Shown: positions 50,625 through 59,346 of the stretch, in pieces
Layout of the letters: each line of letters opens with the position of its first letter
How positions within the stretch are numbered: position 1 is the first letter of the stretch
DNA from: Solidesulfovibrio aerotolerans
Lineage (GTDB): Bacteria > Desulfobacterota > Desulfovibrionia > Desulfovibrionales > Desulfovibrionaceae
Length of the DNA stretch: 64,000 nucleotides
NCBI RefSeq assembly: GCF_009856865.1
Contig: NZ_WVUD01000025.1
Coordinates: 1 to 64,000, forward strand
Reading direction: 5' to 3'
Translations under genes and position numbers: made by a program
The notes under the pieces: generated by a model
Seen by the model: only the letters and a program-made list of their open reading frames with translations
Database searches by the model: none
Told to the model about the DNA's origin: nothing

Positions 50625-51770
50625 GTGAAAGCGCAACTCGTACCCCTTTTTTCGGCGCAGCGGACGTCGCAGCCGGCCGTGGACCGTCAGGCACGGCTCT
50701 TCGCTGAAAGTCCGGCAGTAGGCATCCTCAACCGGTTGCCCACAGGCGTTGCCGTTTTCAATGCGTCCCGGCAGATCGTCTATGCCAACGACGTGTTTTG
50801 CCGCTTGGCCAATACAGGGCACGGCGTTTCCGCCGTGGTGGGACTGCGCCTTGGCGAGGCCCTGTCCTGCCTGGGAGCCAAGCTGGCGGCCGGCGGTTGC
50901 GGCACCACGGAGCTGTGCCGTTCCTGCGGCGCGGCCAAGTCCATTGCCGCAGCCCTGCTCGGACAGGATACTGCCCCTGGCGAATGCTCCATCAGCCGCC
51001 ACGGCGTCGAGCGCCTGGAGAATCTGGATTTTCGCATCTGGCTCTGGCCGCTGCGCCATGGCGGGGAAAATTTCCATGTCGCCTTGCTGTCGGACATCCG
51101 GGCGGAAAAGCGCCTGGATCTCATGGAGCGCATTTTCTACCACGACATTTTAAATCTCGTCTCCGGCATGCACGGCGTGTGCGAACTGATGCGCGAGGAA
51201 GAGGAAGGCACGCGCAACGCCGAACTGGATCTGCTCCTGTTTGCCGTGGAACGGGTCACCGATCTCATCCAGTCCCAGCGCGACCTGACCCTGGCCGAGC
51301 GCGGCGACTACGAGGTGGCCGCCAACAAGATGGGCACCCTGTCGCTGCTCTCAGACATTACGGCGCTCATGCGCCGGGAATCGTCCTGCCGGGGCAAGAC
51401 GCTGGCCATCGCGCCGGACAGCGCCGATGTCTTTTTCAGCTCGGATCGCAAGCTCCTCACCCGCATCCTGGTCAACTTGCAGAAAAACGCCCTGGAAGCC
51501 ACCCCGACCGGCGGCACCGTGACCACCGGATGCCACCAGGACGGTGCCCAGGTGCGGTTTTGGGTCCACAACGCCACCATGGTGCCTGAAGAGGCGCGGA
51601 CGCAAATTTTTCGCCGCACTTTTTCCACCAAGGGCCGGGGCCGGGGGCTTGGCACCTACGGCACCAAGCTTTTTGCCGAAAACTATCTCGGCGGCACTGT
51701 GGGCTTTACAACCGAAGAGGCGGCTGGCACCACGTTTTATGTGCTGCTGCCGTGCGGGGAGCCGGCCTGA
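50625..51770 (+). CDS. PAS-domain sensor histidine kinase
   Basis: 381 residues from GTG 50625, which has GGGAGG 7 bases upstream; an in-frame ATG at 50547 is less likely. A PAS domain (about 30-140; GILNRLPTGVAVFNASRQIVYAN, in part) contains a CGTTELCRSCG cysteine cluster that could bind metal. The phospho-acceptor helix is the unusual ERIFYHDILNLVSGMHG (His near 174). The ATPase has LVNLQKNALEATPTGG (N box) and a G2 box GRGRGLGTYGTKLFAEN. No membrane segment and no adjacent regulator. It ends in a double hairpin. Confidence 0.82.
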   Translation: MKAQLVPLFSAQRTSQPAVDRQARLFAESPAVGILNRLPTGVAVFNASRQIVYANDVFCRLANTGHGVSAVVGLRLGEALSCLGAKLAAGGCGTTELCRSCGAAKSIAAALLGQDTAPGECSISRHGVERLENLDFRIWLWPLRHGGENFHVALLSDIRAEKRLDLMERIFYHDILNLVSGMHGVCELMREEEEGTRNAELDLLLFAVERVTDLIQSQRDLTLAERGDYEVAANKMGTLSLLSDITALMRRESSCRGKTLAIAPDSADVFFSSDRKLLTRILVNLQKNALEATPTGGTVTTGCHQDGAQVRFWVHNATMVPEEARTQIFRRTFSTKGRGRGLGTYGTKLFAENYLGGTVGFTTEEAAGTTFYVLLPCGEPA

Positions 51771-51808
51771 CGCCAGCGGCTCTTGCTGCCTGGGGAATGG
51801 AGACGGGG

Positions 51809-51873
51809 ACGGCCCGGCCGCGACGTGGGGGCACGTCCGGCCGGGCCGTGTCGCGTGCAATGCGTCGCATTGC
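51809..51873. terminator. Two hairpins between convergent genes
   Basis: First hairpin: perfect 12-bp arms 51809-51820/51838-51849, a one-base bulge, then 6 bp (51822-51827/51832-51837) with loop GGGG. Second: GCAATGC-GTC-GCATTGC near 51857-51873. No T-tract, so termination efficiency is uncertain; both neighbours converge here. Confidence 0.6.
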
Positions 51874-51888
51874 GCGGAAAAAGCAGCG

Positions 51889-52194
51889 CTAGAAGCCGGG
51901 CATCTCGGCAAAAAGTTTCACAGACAGCGGCACGGCCAGCAAATCCGGGGCAGCGGCCTTAAAGCCATTTAAATGCGGCGTGTCGAGGTGGGCGGCCAGC
52001 AGTTCCTTGGTGGCCCATTCCTCGACCAGGACAAATTCGCCGGGGCGCTGGGTGGACTCGTAGAGGTCGTAAGCGATGTAGCCGGGATCTTTCTGGGTGG
52101 GGGCGATAAGCGCGGTGACCGCGGTTTTAAGCGCCGCCTCCTGGCCGGGTTTGGCCACGAATTTGGCCACGACGTGCACGGTACCTTCAGCCAT
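51889..52194 (-). CDS. Antibiotic biosynthesis monooxygenase (ABM) family protein
   Basis: 101 residues, the normal single-domain length. VHVVAKFVAKPGQEAALKTAV, the PGYIAYDLYEST motif and EFVLVEEWATKELLAAHLDTPHL (in part) match the ABM/YgiN dimeric ferredoxin-like fold. Such proteins oxidise quinones or small aromatics, or act as small dimer modules. ATG 52194 follows AAGGAGG. It lies 81 bases downstream of the GapN-like gene on the same strand. Confidence 0.9.
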   Translation of the reverse strand: MAEGTVHVVAKFVAKPGQEAALKTAVTALIAPTQKDPGYIAYDLYESTQRPGEFVLVEEWATKELLAAHLDTPHLNGFKAAAPDLLAVPLSVKLFAEMPGF

Positions 52195-52275
52195 GGGATG
52201 ATCCTCCTTGGTGGATTGGCTCCAATGATTGTCCAGGGCTAGGCGCTTTTGGCCGGCGGGTCAACGACTCGCGGC

Positions 52276-53883
52276 CTAGAACAGGAAATCCGTGGACAGG
52301 AAATTGGACCGGCGAAACTGCACGATGTTCGCCAGTAATTCCTTGTTTTGGGACGAGCCTTTGGCCGCGACCAGAGTGCGGATGGAAAAAGCCCGTAAGG
52401 CGTCGGATACCGACAAGGTGCCTTCGGCCGAATCCTTGCGCCCGGTAAATGGAAAGGTGTCCGGCCCGCGCTGGCACTGGCTGTTGAGGTTGACCCGGCA
52501 CACTTGGTTGACCATGGGGTCAATGAGGGCGGCCACGGCTTCGGGATCGGTCCCGAAGATGCTCATCTGCTGTCCGTATGGCGAGGCCGTAACTGCTTTG
52601 GCCGCCGTGTCCACCGCCGTAAAGGAGGCCACCGGCACCACCGGACCGAATTGCTCCTCGTCATGAAGCCGCATCCCCGGGGTCACCCCGGCAACCAGGG
52701 CCGGGTAGACCAGGGTGCGTTCGGTCGTGCCGCCAAGTGGATTGGCCACCCAGGCCCCCCTGCCCGTCGCCTCGGCCACCATGGCCGACAGGGCGGCCGG
52801 TTTCCCCGGCACAGGCAGGGGCGTAATGCGGACGTTTTCCAGCCAGGGCAGGCCCATGGGCAGAGCGGCAATGCCTTCGCCGACCCGGGCGAGAAATTCC
52901 TCCAGACGGGTGGCGTGGACGTAAAAGAGTTTGAGCGCCGTGCACCGCTGCCCGTTAAAGGAGAGCGCCCCGGCCACGGCTTCGGCCGCCGTCAGTTCCA
53001 TGTCGGCGCACGGCAAAACAATACCCACGTTTTTGGCGTCCAGGCCCAGGACGCAACGCAGCCGGTGGGGGGCGGGATGCTGCCGGCGCAGGGCATCGGC
53101 CGCCTGGCTCGATCCGATAAAGGCCAGGACGCTGATCTTGCCCGAGGCCAGGGCCGGAATGGCCACTTGCCGGCCGCCGAAAAGGATGTTGATCACACCC
53201 GGCGGAAACGAGGCGGCAAACGCTTCGAGCAACGGGGCGTAGAGCAGTTTCCCGATACGCGGCGTTTTGACGATGACCGGATTGCCCATGATCAGGGCCG
53301 GAATGAGCGTCGTAAAGGTCTCGTTGAGCGGATAGTTGTAAGGCCCCATGCACAGCACCGGCCCCAGGGGGGCGCGGCGGGTCTGGGCGTAGATGCCTGC
53401 TTCGATGACAAACCGCGAGGAAGCCCGGTCCAAATCTTTAAGCGCTTCCACTGTCGCCCGCACATAGTCCACCGTGCGGTCGAACTCGGCCCGGCAATCG
53501 GGCAGCGGTTTGCAGATTTCCCAGGCCATAAGACGCACCACCGTGTCGCGTACGGCAACCATGCGTCGGACAAAGGCCTCGACATGGTCGATGCGCCGGG
53601 CCACGCTCATGGTGGGCCAAGCGCCCCGACCGTCATCCCAGGCAGCGCTGACGGCGTCCACGGCGGCCAGGGACTGGGCCTCGGTCAATTCCGGACAGGC
53701 CCCAAGGACCGTCGGCTCGTTGCCGCTGTAGATGGGGGAGGTCACGGTCTGCATGGGACCGGACCAGGTGAGCAGTTCGCCGCCGATCAGATAGCGGCGC
53801 TCTCGAAGCGGGGACAGGGTGCACTCGGGCGGCACGGCCCCGGCATCCGGGGAAAAGCCCTGTGGCACGAGGAGTTGCGACAT
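52276..53883 (-). CDS. GapN-like aldehyde dehydrogenase (NADP-GAPDH type)
   Basis: 535 residues. ALDH motifs: PYNYPLNETFTTLIPALIMGNP (in part), the catalytic Cys in FNGQRCTALK, and the EEQFGPVVPV block. The pattern is close to non-phosphorylating glyceraldehyde-3-phosphate dehydrogenase. The catalytic Glu normally in ELGGK is replaced: the aligned segment is GLDAK, so Gly stands at the Glu position and Asp two residues later. ATG 53883 follows CAGGGAGG. Its promoter region carries an inverted repeat next to tetR. Confidence 0.8.
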   Translation of the reverse strand: MSQLLVPQGFSPDAGAVPPECTLSPLRERRYLIGGELLTWSGPMQTVTSPIYSGNEPTVLGACPELTEAQSLAAVDAVSAAWDDGRGAWPTMSVARRIDHVEAFVRRMVAVRDTVVRLMAWEICKPLPDCRAEFDRTVDYVRATVEALKDLDRASSRFVIEAGIYAQTRRAPLGPVLCMGPYNYPLNETFTTLIPALIMGNPVIVKTPRIGKLLYAPLLEAFAASFPPGVINILFGGRQVAIPALASGKISVLAFIGSSQAADALRRQHPAPHRLRCVLGLDAKNVGIVLPCADMELTAAEAVAGALSFNGQRCTALKLFYVHATRLEEFLARVGEGIAALPMGLPWLENVRITPLPVPGKPAALSAMVAEATGRGAWVANPLGGTTERTLVYPALVAGVTPGMRLHDEEQFGPVVPVASFTAVDTAAKAVTASPYGQQMSIFGTDPEAVAALIDPMVNQVCRVNLNSQCQRGPDTFPFTGRKDSAEGTLSVSDALRAFSIRTLVAAKGSSQNKELLANIVQFRRSNFLSTDFLF

Positions 53884-53923
53884 GAAACCTCCCTGCTCCG
53901 GCCCGTTATGCGGCCGGACGCAT

Positions 53924-53966
53924 TATGTCTTATCTGACATAGTGAACGACTCGGCCGGCATGTCAA
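53924..53966 (-). promoter_or_regulatory. Promoter and operator of the GapN-like gene
   Basis: Minus strand: -35 TTGACA (53966-53961), about 18 bases, -10 CTATGT (53942-53937). A perfect inverted repeat TATGTC-6-GACATA (53924-53941) covers the -10, as expected for a repressor site. Confidence 0.55.
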
Positions 53967-54000
53967 GTCTGTAACGCGTCCCCGTCTTGGCGCGAAAGTA

Positions 54001-54029
54001 TTGACCGGCCCGGCTTTCCACCGTATTTT
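54001..54029 (+). promoter_or_regulatory. Promoter of tetR and the RND operon
   Basis: -35 TTGACC (54001-54006), exact 17-base spacer, -10 TATTTT (54024-54029), 34 bases before the tetR ATG. Confidence 0.65.
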
Positions 54030-54063
54030 CCAATTCTTCATATGTTTGACGTAAGGCGGCCAG

Positions 54064-54744
54064 ATGACCAGCACCGGTCGTGAGGACGAGACCCGAATGC
54101 GGCTGCTGGACGCCGCCGGCGAGATTTTTTCCTGCAAAGGGTTTCACGCCGCCACCGTCCGCGAGATAACGAAGGTCGCCAAGGCCAACGTCGCCGCTAT
54201 CCATTACCATTTCGGCAGCAAGGACAGGCTCTATCAGGCCGTCCTTGAACACGCCCACCTGGAAGCCCTGCGCCGCTTTCCCCCGACCATGGGGCTTACC
54301 GGCGAAGCCCCGGCTGCGGACCGCCTTTTCGCCTACGTGCGCGCCCTGCTCCTGCGTTTGGCCGACAAGAGCCGCCATGCCTGGCTTTTTCGCCTCATGG
54401 CCCGGGAGATGGCCGAACCCTCGCCCCATCTGGCCGCCGTGGTCGAGCGCTGTCTGGCCCCGGCCAACGCGATCCTTCGCGGCATCGTGGCCGAACTGCT
54501 CGGCCCCGGGGCCGACGCCCTGACGGTTGCCCGCTGCGCCCAGAGCGTGGTCGGGCAGTGCCGCCATTTTTCCATCGACCGGCCGGTGCTCTCCCGGCTG
54601 CATCCCGGCTGCGATCCGGGCCAGGGCGGCATCGACGCCGTGGCGGCCCATGTGACCCGTTTTTCCCTGGCCGCCCTGGCCCGGTACGAGGCTTGCCCCT
54701 TTACCCCCCCCAACTTGCTCCCGCTGGCAGGAGACTCCTTTTGA
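54064..54744 (+). CDS. TetR family regulator (CerR-like, C-terminal DUF1956)
   Basis: 226 residues. HTH at about 12-58: RLLDAAGEIFSCKGFHAATVREITKVAKANVAAIHYHFGSKDRLYQAV (in part) with the IHYHFGSK turn usual for TetR. The C-terminal domain resembles DUF1956 regulators found before efflux genes. ATG 54064 follows AAGGCGGCC. Its stop overlaps the start of the RND adaptor (TTGA), so it likely represses its own operon. The 53924 palindrome near the divergent GapN-like gene could be a site too. Confidence 0.9.
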   Translation: MTSTGREDETRMRLLDAAGEIFSCKGFHAATVREITKVAKANVAAIHYHFGSKDRLYQAVLEHAHLEALRRFPPTMGLTGEAPAADRLFAYVRALLLRLADKSRHAWLFRLMAREMAEPSPHLAAVVERCLAPANAILRGIVAELLGPGADALTVARCAQSVVGQCRHFSIDRPVLSRLHPGCDPGQGGIDAVAAHVTRFSLAALARYEACPFTPPNLLPLAGDSF

Positions 54745-55952
54745 ACCGCAGCTTTCCCCTTCGCGCCGTCATTACGGCGCTTTTGTTTTTTCTGGCGGCC
54801 TGCAGCGGCAACGGCGAACCCAAAAAGGCCAGCCGCGAGGCCCGGCCGGTGCCGGTTGTGGCCGTGCCGGCCAAAGCAGCCGACGTCCCGGTGGTGGTCA
54901 AGGCCGTGGGCAATGTGGAACCCATGGCCACCGTCGCCGTCAAACCGCAGGTGGGCGGGGCCATCCTCAACCAGCTCGTCCACGATGGGGCCAAAGTGGC
55001 CAAGGGCGAGATGCTCTTTCGCATCGACCCCAGGCCGTTTGATCTGGCCATCCGGGAGTCCCAGGCCAAACTCGAACGGGACAAAGCGCTTTTGACCAAG
55101 GCCGAAGAAGACCTCAAACGCTACGTGACGCTCAAAGCCAAAGACGTGGTGGCCCAGGAACAGTACGACCAGACCTTTGCCGCCGCCAAAACCCTTGAAG
55201 GCACCATCAAGCTCAATCAGGCCACCCTCGACCGGGCCAAGCTCGATCTGGAATACGCCGACGTGCGCGCCCCCATCGCCGGGCAGGTCGGGGCCGTGCT
55301 CCTGACCGCCGGCAACGTGGTCAAGGCCAACGAGGCCACGGCCTGCATCATCAATCAGATAAGCCCGGTCTTTATCGCCTTCTCCATTCCCGAACGCTAT
55401 CTGCCGGCAGTCATGGCCCGCCAGAAAAAAGGCCCGCTGGCCATCACCGCCGCAGCCCCCGGTGATGTCCTGGACGACCCGGTCAAGGCCATGATCGCTT
55501 CGGTGGACAACGCCGTGGATGCCAAAACCGGCACAATCCGCTTAAAAGCCCTGGCGGAAAACGCCGACGCGCGCCTGTGGCCCGGCCAGTTCGTGCGGGT
55601 CGGGCTGACCATTGCCACCCTGGAAAACGCCGTGACCATCCCCACCCAGGCGGTGCTGGACGGCGTGACCGGTCCCTATGTTTATGTCCTTGGCAAAGAC
55701 GGCAAGGCCGAGGCCCGAAAGATCACCCCCGGCCCCATCGTCGAGGCCGAAACCGTGGTGGAAAAAGGGCTGGCTGCTGGCGAAATGGTGGTCACCGACG
55801 GGCAGGTGCGGCTGGCCCCGGGCGTTGCGGCCGAAATCAAGAGCACGGCCGCAGCTCCGGCCAAGCCAACCGAAGCCAAGCCGACCGAAGCCAAACCCGC
55901 TGACACCAAACCGAGCGAAGCCAAGCCTGCTGGCGAAGGGGCCAAGCAGTGA
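54741..55952 (+). CDS. RND efflux periplasmic adaptor lipoprotein
   Basis: 403 residues from TTG 54741 with GGAG 8 bases upstream. Lipobox FLAAC puts the lipid at Cys near residue 20. The HlyD/MexA layout follows: GGAILNQLVHDGAKVAKGEMLFRIDPRPF (in part), a coiled-coil hairpin (about 95-165), YADVRAPIAGQVG, and WPGQFVRVGL. The tail (about 375-403) is a degenerate KPTEAKPTEAKPADTKPSEA repeat. It joins the inner-membrane pump to an outer-membrane channel, which is not encoded here. Confidence 0.92.
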   Translation: MNRSFPLRAVITALLFFLAACSGNGEPKKASREARPVPVVAVPAKAADVPVVVKAVGNVEPMATVAVKPQVGGAILNQLVHDGAKVAKGEMLFRIDPRPFDLAIRESQAKLERDKALLTKAEEDLKRYVTLKAKDVVAQEQYDQTFAAAKTLEGTIKLNQATLDRAKLDLEYADVRAPIAGQVGAVLLTAGNVVKANEATACIINQISPVFIAFSIPERYLPAVMARQKKGPLAITAAAPGDVLDDPVKAMIASVDNAVDAKTGTIRLKALAENADARLWPGQFVRVGLTIATLENAVTIPTQAVLDGVTGPYVYVLGKDGKAEARKITPGPIVEAETVVEKGLAAGEMVVTDGQVRLAPGVAAEIKSTAAAPAKPTEAKPTEAKPADTKPSEAKPAGEGAKQ

Positions 55953-58900
55953 ATCCGGCCGCCATCTTTATCAGCCGGCCGATCATGACCACCCTGGTCA
56001 TGTCCGCCATTTTGATTTTCGGCATCATGGCCTACACCCGGCTGCCGGTTTCCGATCTGCCCAACGTCGATTTCCCCACCATCGAGGTGCGCGTCTCCCT
56101 GCCCGGGGCCAGCCCCGAAACCATGGCCGCTGCCGTGGCCAACCCGCTGGAAAAGCAGTTCTCCACCATCGCGGGCCTGGATTCCATGACCTCGGTCAAC
56201 ACCATCGGTTCCACCCGCGTCACCCTGCAATTCAACTTAAACCGCAACATCGACGCCGCCGCCCTGGACGTGCAGTCGGCCATGACCACGGCCGGCAAGG
56301 ATCTGCCCGACGATCTGCCCTCGCCGCCGTCGTTTCGCAAGGTCAACCCGGCCGATTCGCCCATCCTTTTCCTGGCCATCTCCTCGGATGTCATGCGCCT
56401 GTCCGACGTCAACGAATACGCCGAAAACATGATGGCCCAGCGCATCTCCATGGTGCCGGGCGTGGCCCAGGTGTCGGTGTACGGCTCGAAAAAATACGCC
56501 GTGCGCATCCAGCTCGATCCCGAAGCCATGGCGGCCAAGGGCATTGGCGTGGACGAGGCGGCCGAGGCGGTCAAGCGCGGCAACGTCAACCTGCCCGTGG
56601 GCACGGTGTCCGGCCCGGCCCGGGAATACACCGTGCGCTCCAGCGGCAAGCTTTTAAACGCCGAATCCTATCGCCCGCTTATCGTGGCCTGGAGAAACGG
56701 CTCCCCGGTGCGGCTGGCCGAAATCGCGGCCGTCACCGACTCGGTGGAGGAAACGCGGCGGTTTAACTGGTTTAGCGGCACCCCGGGCATGGTCCTGGCC
56801 GTGCAGCGCCAGCCCGGGGCCAACACCGTGGAAGTGGTGGATGCCATAAAGGGCCTTATGCCCAATTTCCAGGCCCAACTGCCGGCCTCGGTGTCGCTCA
56901 AAGTCCTCTACGACCGCTCCACCTCCATCCGCGAATCCGTGGCCGACGTGAAGTTCACCCTGGTGCTCACCGTCTGTCTGGTGGTCCTGGTCATCTTCCT
57001 TTTTTTGCGCAACATCCCGGCCACCATCATCCCGAGTCTGGCCCTGCCCATGTCCGTGGTCGGCACCTTTGCCGTCATGTATCAGATCGGTTTCAGCCTG
57101 GACAACATCTCGCTTATGGCGCTCACGCTCTCGGTGGGGTTTGTCGTTGACGACGCCATCGTCATGCTCGAAAATATCGTGCGCCACATGGAAATGGGCA
57201 AATCGCCCCTGGCCGCCGCCATGGAAGGCTCCAAGGAAATCAGCTTCACCATCGTTTCCATGACCATTTCCCTGGCCGCCGTCTTTTTGCCGGTCTTTTT
57301 CATGGGCGGCGTGGTGGGCCGGCTGTTCCACGAATTCGCCGTCACCATCATGGTCTCGATTCTCATTTCCGGCTTCGTCTCCATTTCGCTCACCCCCATG
57401 CTGTGCAATCTGGTGCTGACCTCCCATGCGGGCCAGCGCCACGGCCGGATGTATAACGCCATCGAGCAGGGCTTTAACGGCCTGCGCGACCTCTACGACG
57501 TCACCCTGCGCTTCGTGCTGCGCCACCACGCCCCCACCATGCTCTTTTCGCTGCTGCTGCTGGGTGTTACGGTGTGGCTTTTCGGGGCCATCCCCAAAGG
57601 GTTTCTGCCCAGCGAAGACACCGGCCAGCTCTCGGTGACCACCGAGGCCGAGGAAGGCGTGGCCTTTGCCGTCATGAGCGAACGCCAGCAACGGCTCAAC
57701 GCCATCCTGCAAAAAGACCCGGACGTGGCCGAGTTTATGTCCGTGGTCGGGCCGGGCGGTCCCAACAACACCTCCAATAACGGCCGCCTCATGCTGTCGC
57801 TCAAGCCCTTGCACGAGCGCAAGGCCAGCGCCGACGAAGTCCTCCAGCGCCTGCGCGGCGAGCTGGGCCAGGTGCCGGGACTGCGTTCCTATCTGCAAAA
57901 CCCGCCGCCCATCCGCATCGGCGGCCGGTCCTCCAAGGGCCAGTATCAGTTCACCTTGCAGGCCACCAACACCGACGAACTCTTTGCCGCAGCCAGCGCC
58001 TTTGAGGAGAAACTGCGCCACCTGGACGGCATCCAGGATGTCACCAGCGATTTGCAGCTTAAAAACCCGGAGCTGCGCATCGACATCGACCGCGACAAAG
58101 CCTCGGCCCTGGGCGTTTCGGCCTATCAGATCGAAAACGCCCTGGCCACGTCCTACGGCAACCGCCAGGTCTCGACCATGTACGCGCCCAATGACACCTA
58201 TCAGGTCATCATGGAGTTGGCCCCGGACTATCAGGCCAACCCCGAAGCCCTGTCCATGCTCTACGTGAACTCGTCGGGCGGCCAGCTCGTGCCGCTCGAT
58301 ACGCTGATCACCCGGGCCGTCACCGTCGGGCCGCTGTCCATCAACCATTCCGGCCAGTCGCCCTCGGTCACCATCTCGTTTAACCTGCGCCCCGGGGCGT
58401 CGCTTGGCACGGTGGTGGATGCCATCGAAAAAGAGGCCCACAGTGAGCTGCCGGCCTCGATCTTTACGAGCTTTCAGGGCGAGGCCCAGGCCTTCCAGAG
58501 TTCGCTCACCGGCCTGTCGGTGTTGCTCGGCATGGCCGTGCTCGTCATCTATCTGGTCCTTGGCATCCTCTACGAGAGCTTTATCCATCCGTTGACCATT
58601 CTCTCGGGGTTGCCTTCGGCCGGCGTCGGGGCCTTGGCGACGCTGATGCTTTTTGGCATGGACCTCAATATCTACGGCTTTGTCGGCATCATCATGCTCA
58701 TTGGAATCGTCAAGAAAAACGCCATCATGATGATCGACTTCGCCCTGGAGGCCCAGCGCGGGCAAAACCTTGCCGCCCGGGACGCCATCTACCAAGGGGC
58801 GCTGGTGCGCTTTCGCCCCATCATGATGACCACCATGGCGGCGCTGATGGGCACGTTGCCCATTGCCCTGGGCTTTGGGGCCGGGGCCGCAGCCCGCCGC

Positions 58901-59071
58901 CCGCTGGGGCTGTGCGTGGTGGGCGGGTTGGTTGTCTCGCAGTTGCTCACGCTCTATTTCACGCCCGTCTATTACATCTATCTGGATGCGTTGCAGGAGT
59001 GGTTCAAAAGACGCCTGGGCCGCAAAAAAGCCCAGGGTCGGGTGGCGACCCCGGTCGACGCCGCCTCATAA
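55949..59071 (+). CDS. RND multidrug efflux permease (AcrB/MexB family)
   Basis: 1040 residues from GTG 55949, which overlaps the adaptor stop as GTGA. Twelve membrane segments in the RND arrangement, two large periplasmic loops, and in TM4 the proton-relay Asp pair (SVGFVVDDAIVMLEN). The N-terminal FISRPIMTTLVMSAILIFG and GVAQVSVYG are standard. Substrate specificity cannot be told. An AT-rich palindrome follows the stop. Confidence 0.94.
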   Translation: MNPAAIFISRPIMTTLVMSAILIFGIMAYTRLPVSDLPNVDFPTIEVRVSLPGASPETMAAAVANPLEKQFSTIAGLDSMTSVNTIGSTRVTLQFNLNRNIDAAALDVQSAMTTAGKDLPDDLPSPPSFRKVNPADSPILFLAISSDVMRLSDVNEYAENMMAQRISMVPGVAQVSVYGSKKYAVRIQLDPEAMAAKGIGVDEAAEAVKRGNVNLPVGTVSGPAREYTVRSSGKLLNAESYRPLIVAWRNGSPVRLAEIAAVTDSVEETRRFNWFSGTPGMVLAVQRQPGANTVEVVDAIKGLMPNFQAQLPASVSLKVLYDRSTSIRESVADVKFTLVLTVCLVVLVIFLFLRNIPATIIPSLALPMSVVGTFAVMYQIGFSLDNISLMALTLSVGFVVDDAIVMLENIVRHMEMGKSPLAAAMEGSKEISFTIVSMTISLAAVFLPVFFMGGVVGRLFHEFAVTIMVSILISGFVSISLTPMLCNLVLTSHAGQRHGRMYNAIEQGFNGLRDLYDVTLRFVLRHHAPTMLFSLLLLGVTVWLFGAIPKGFLPSEDTGQLSVTTEAEEGVAFAVMSERQQRLNAILQKDPDVAEFMSVVGPGGPNNTSNNGRLMLSLKPLHERKASADEVLQRLRGELGQVPGLRSYLQNPPPIRIGGRSSKGQYQFTLQATNTDELFAAASAFEEKLRHLDGIQDVTSDLQLKNPELRIDIDRDKASALGVSAYQIENALATSYGNRQVSTMYAPNDTYQVIMELAPDYQANPEALSMLYVNSSGGQLVPLDTLITRAVTVGPLSINHSGQSPSVTISFNLRPGASLGTVVDAIEKEAHSELPASIFTSFQGEAQAFQSSLTGLSVLLGMAVLVIYLVLGILYESFIHPLTILSGLPSAGVGALATLMLFGMDLNIYGFVGIIMLIGIVKKNAIMMIDFALEAQRGQNLAARDAIYQGALVRFRPIMMTTMAALMGTLPIALGFGAGAAARRPLGLCVVGGLVVSQLLTLYFTPVYYIYLDALQEWFKRRLGRKKAQGRVATPVDAAS

Positions 59072-59089
59072 GCGGCCGCTCGTGTGGCG

Positions 59090-59120
59090 TTCACAAAAAA
59101 CATGTATGTTTTTTTGTGAA
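59090..59120 (+). terminator. AT-rich palindrome after the RND pump gene
   Basis: Arms 59090-59103 and 59106-59120 (TTCACAAAAAACAT and its complement, one extra T) around GT. It lies 19 bases after the stop. The T7 run is inside the stem, so it could terminate or bind protein. Confidence 0.55.
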
Positions 59121-59346
59121 TAGACATAATAAATTCAGCGTGTTAATGTCCGAAAAACCATAACAGCAATTGCCGAACGCGACACGGGCGGGCTGGATGG
59201 CGACGGGACGAGGCCGGAATCGATCTTCCCAACCATTGCAAGGGGATGGGGTGCGGCTGACGCGCCCAATGGCACCAATGGTGTCCTGCGGCGGATGTTT
59301 GGGCGCATGACGCACGACCAGCGGCTTGGCCCGCATCGGCTTTTTC

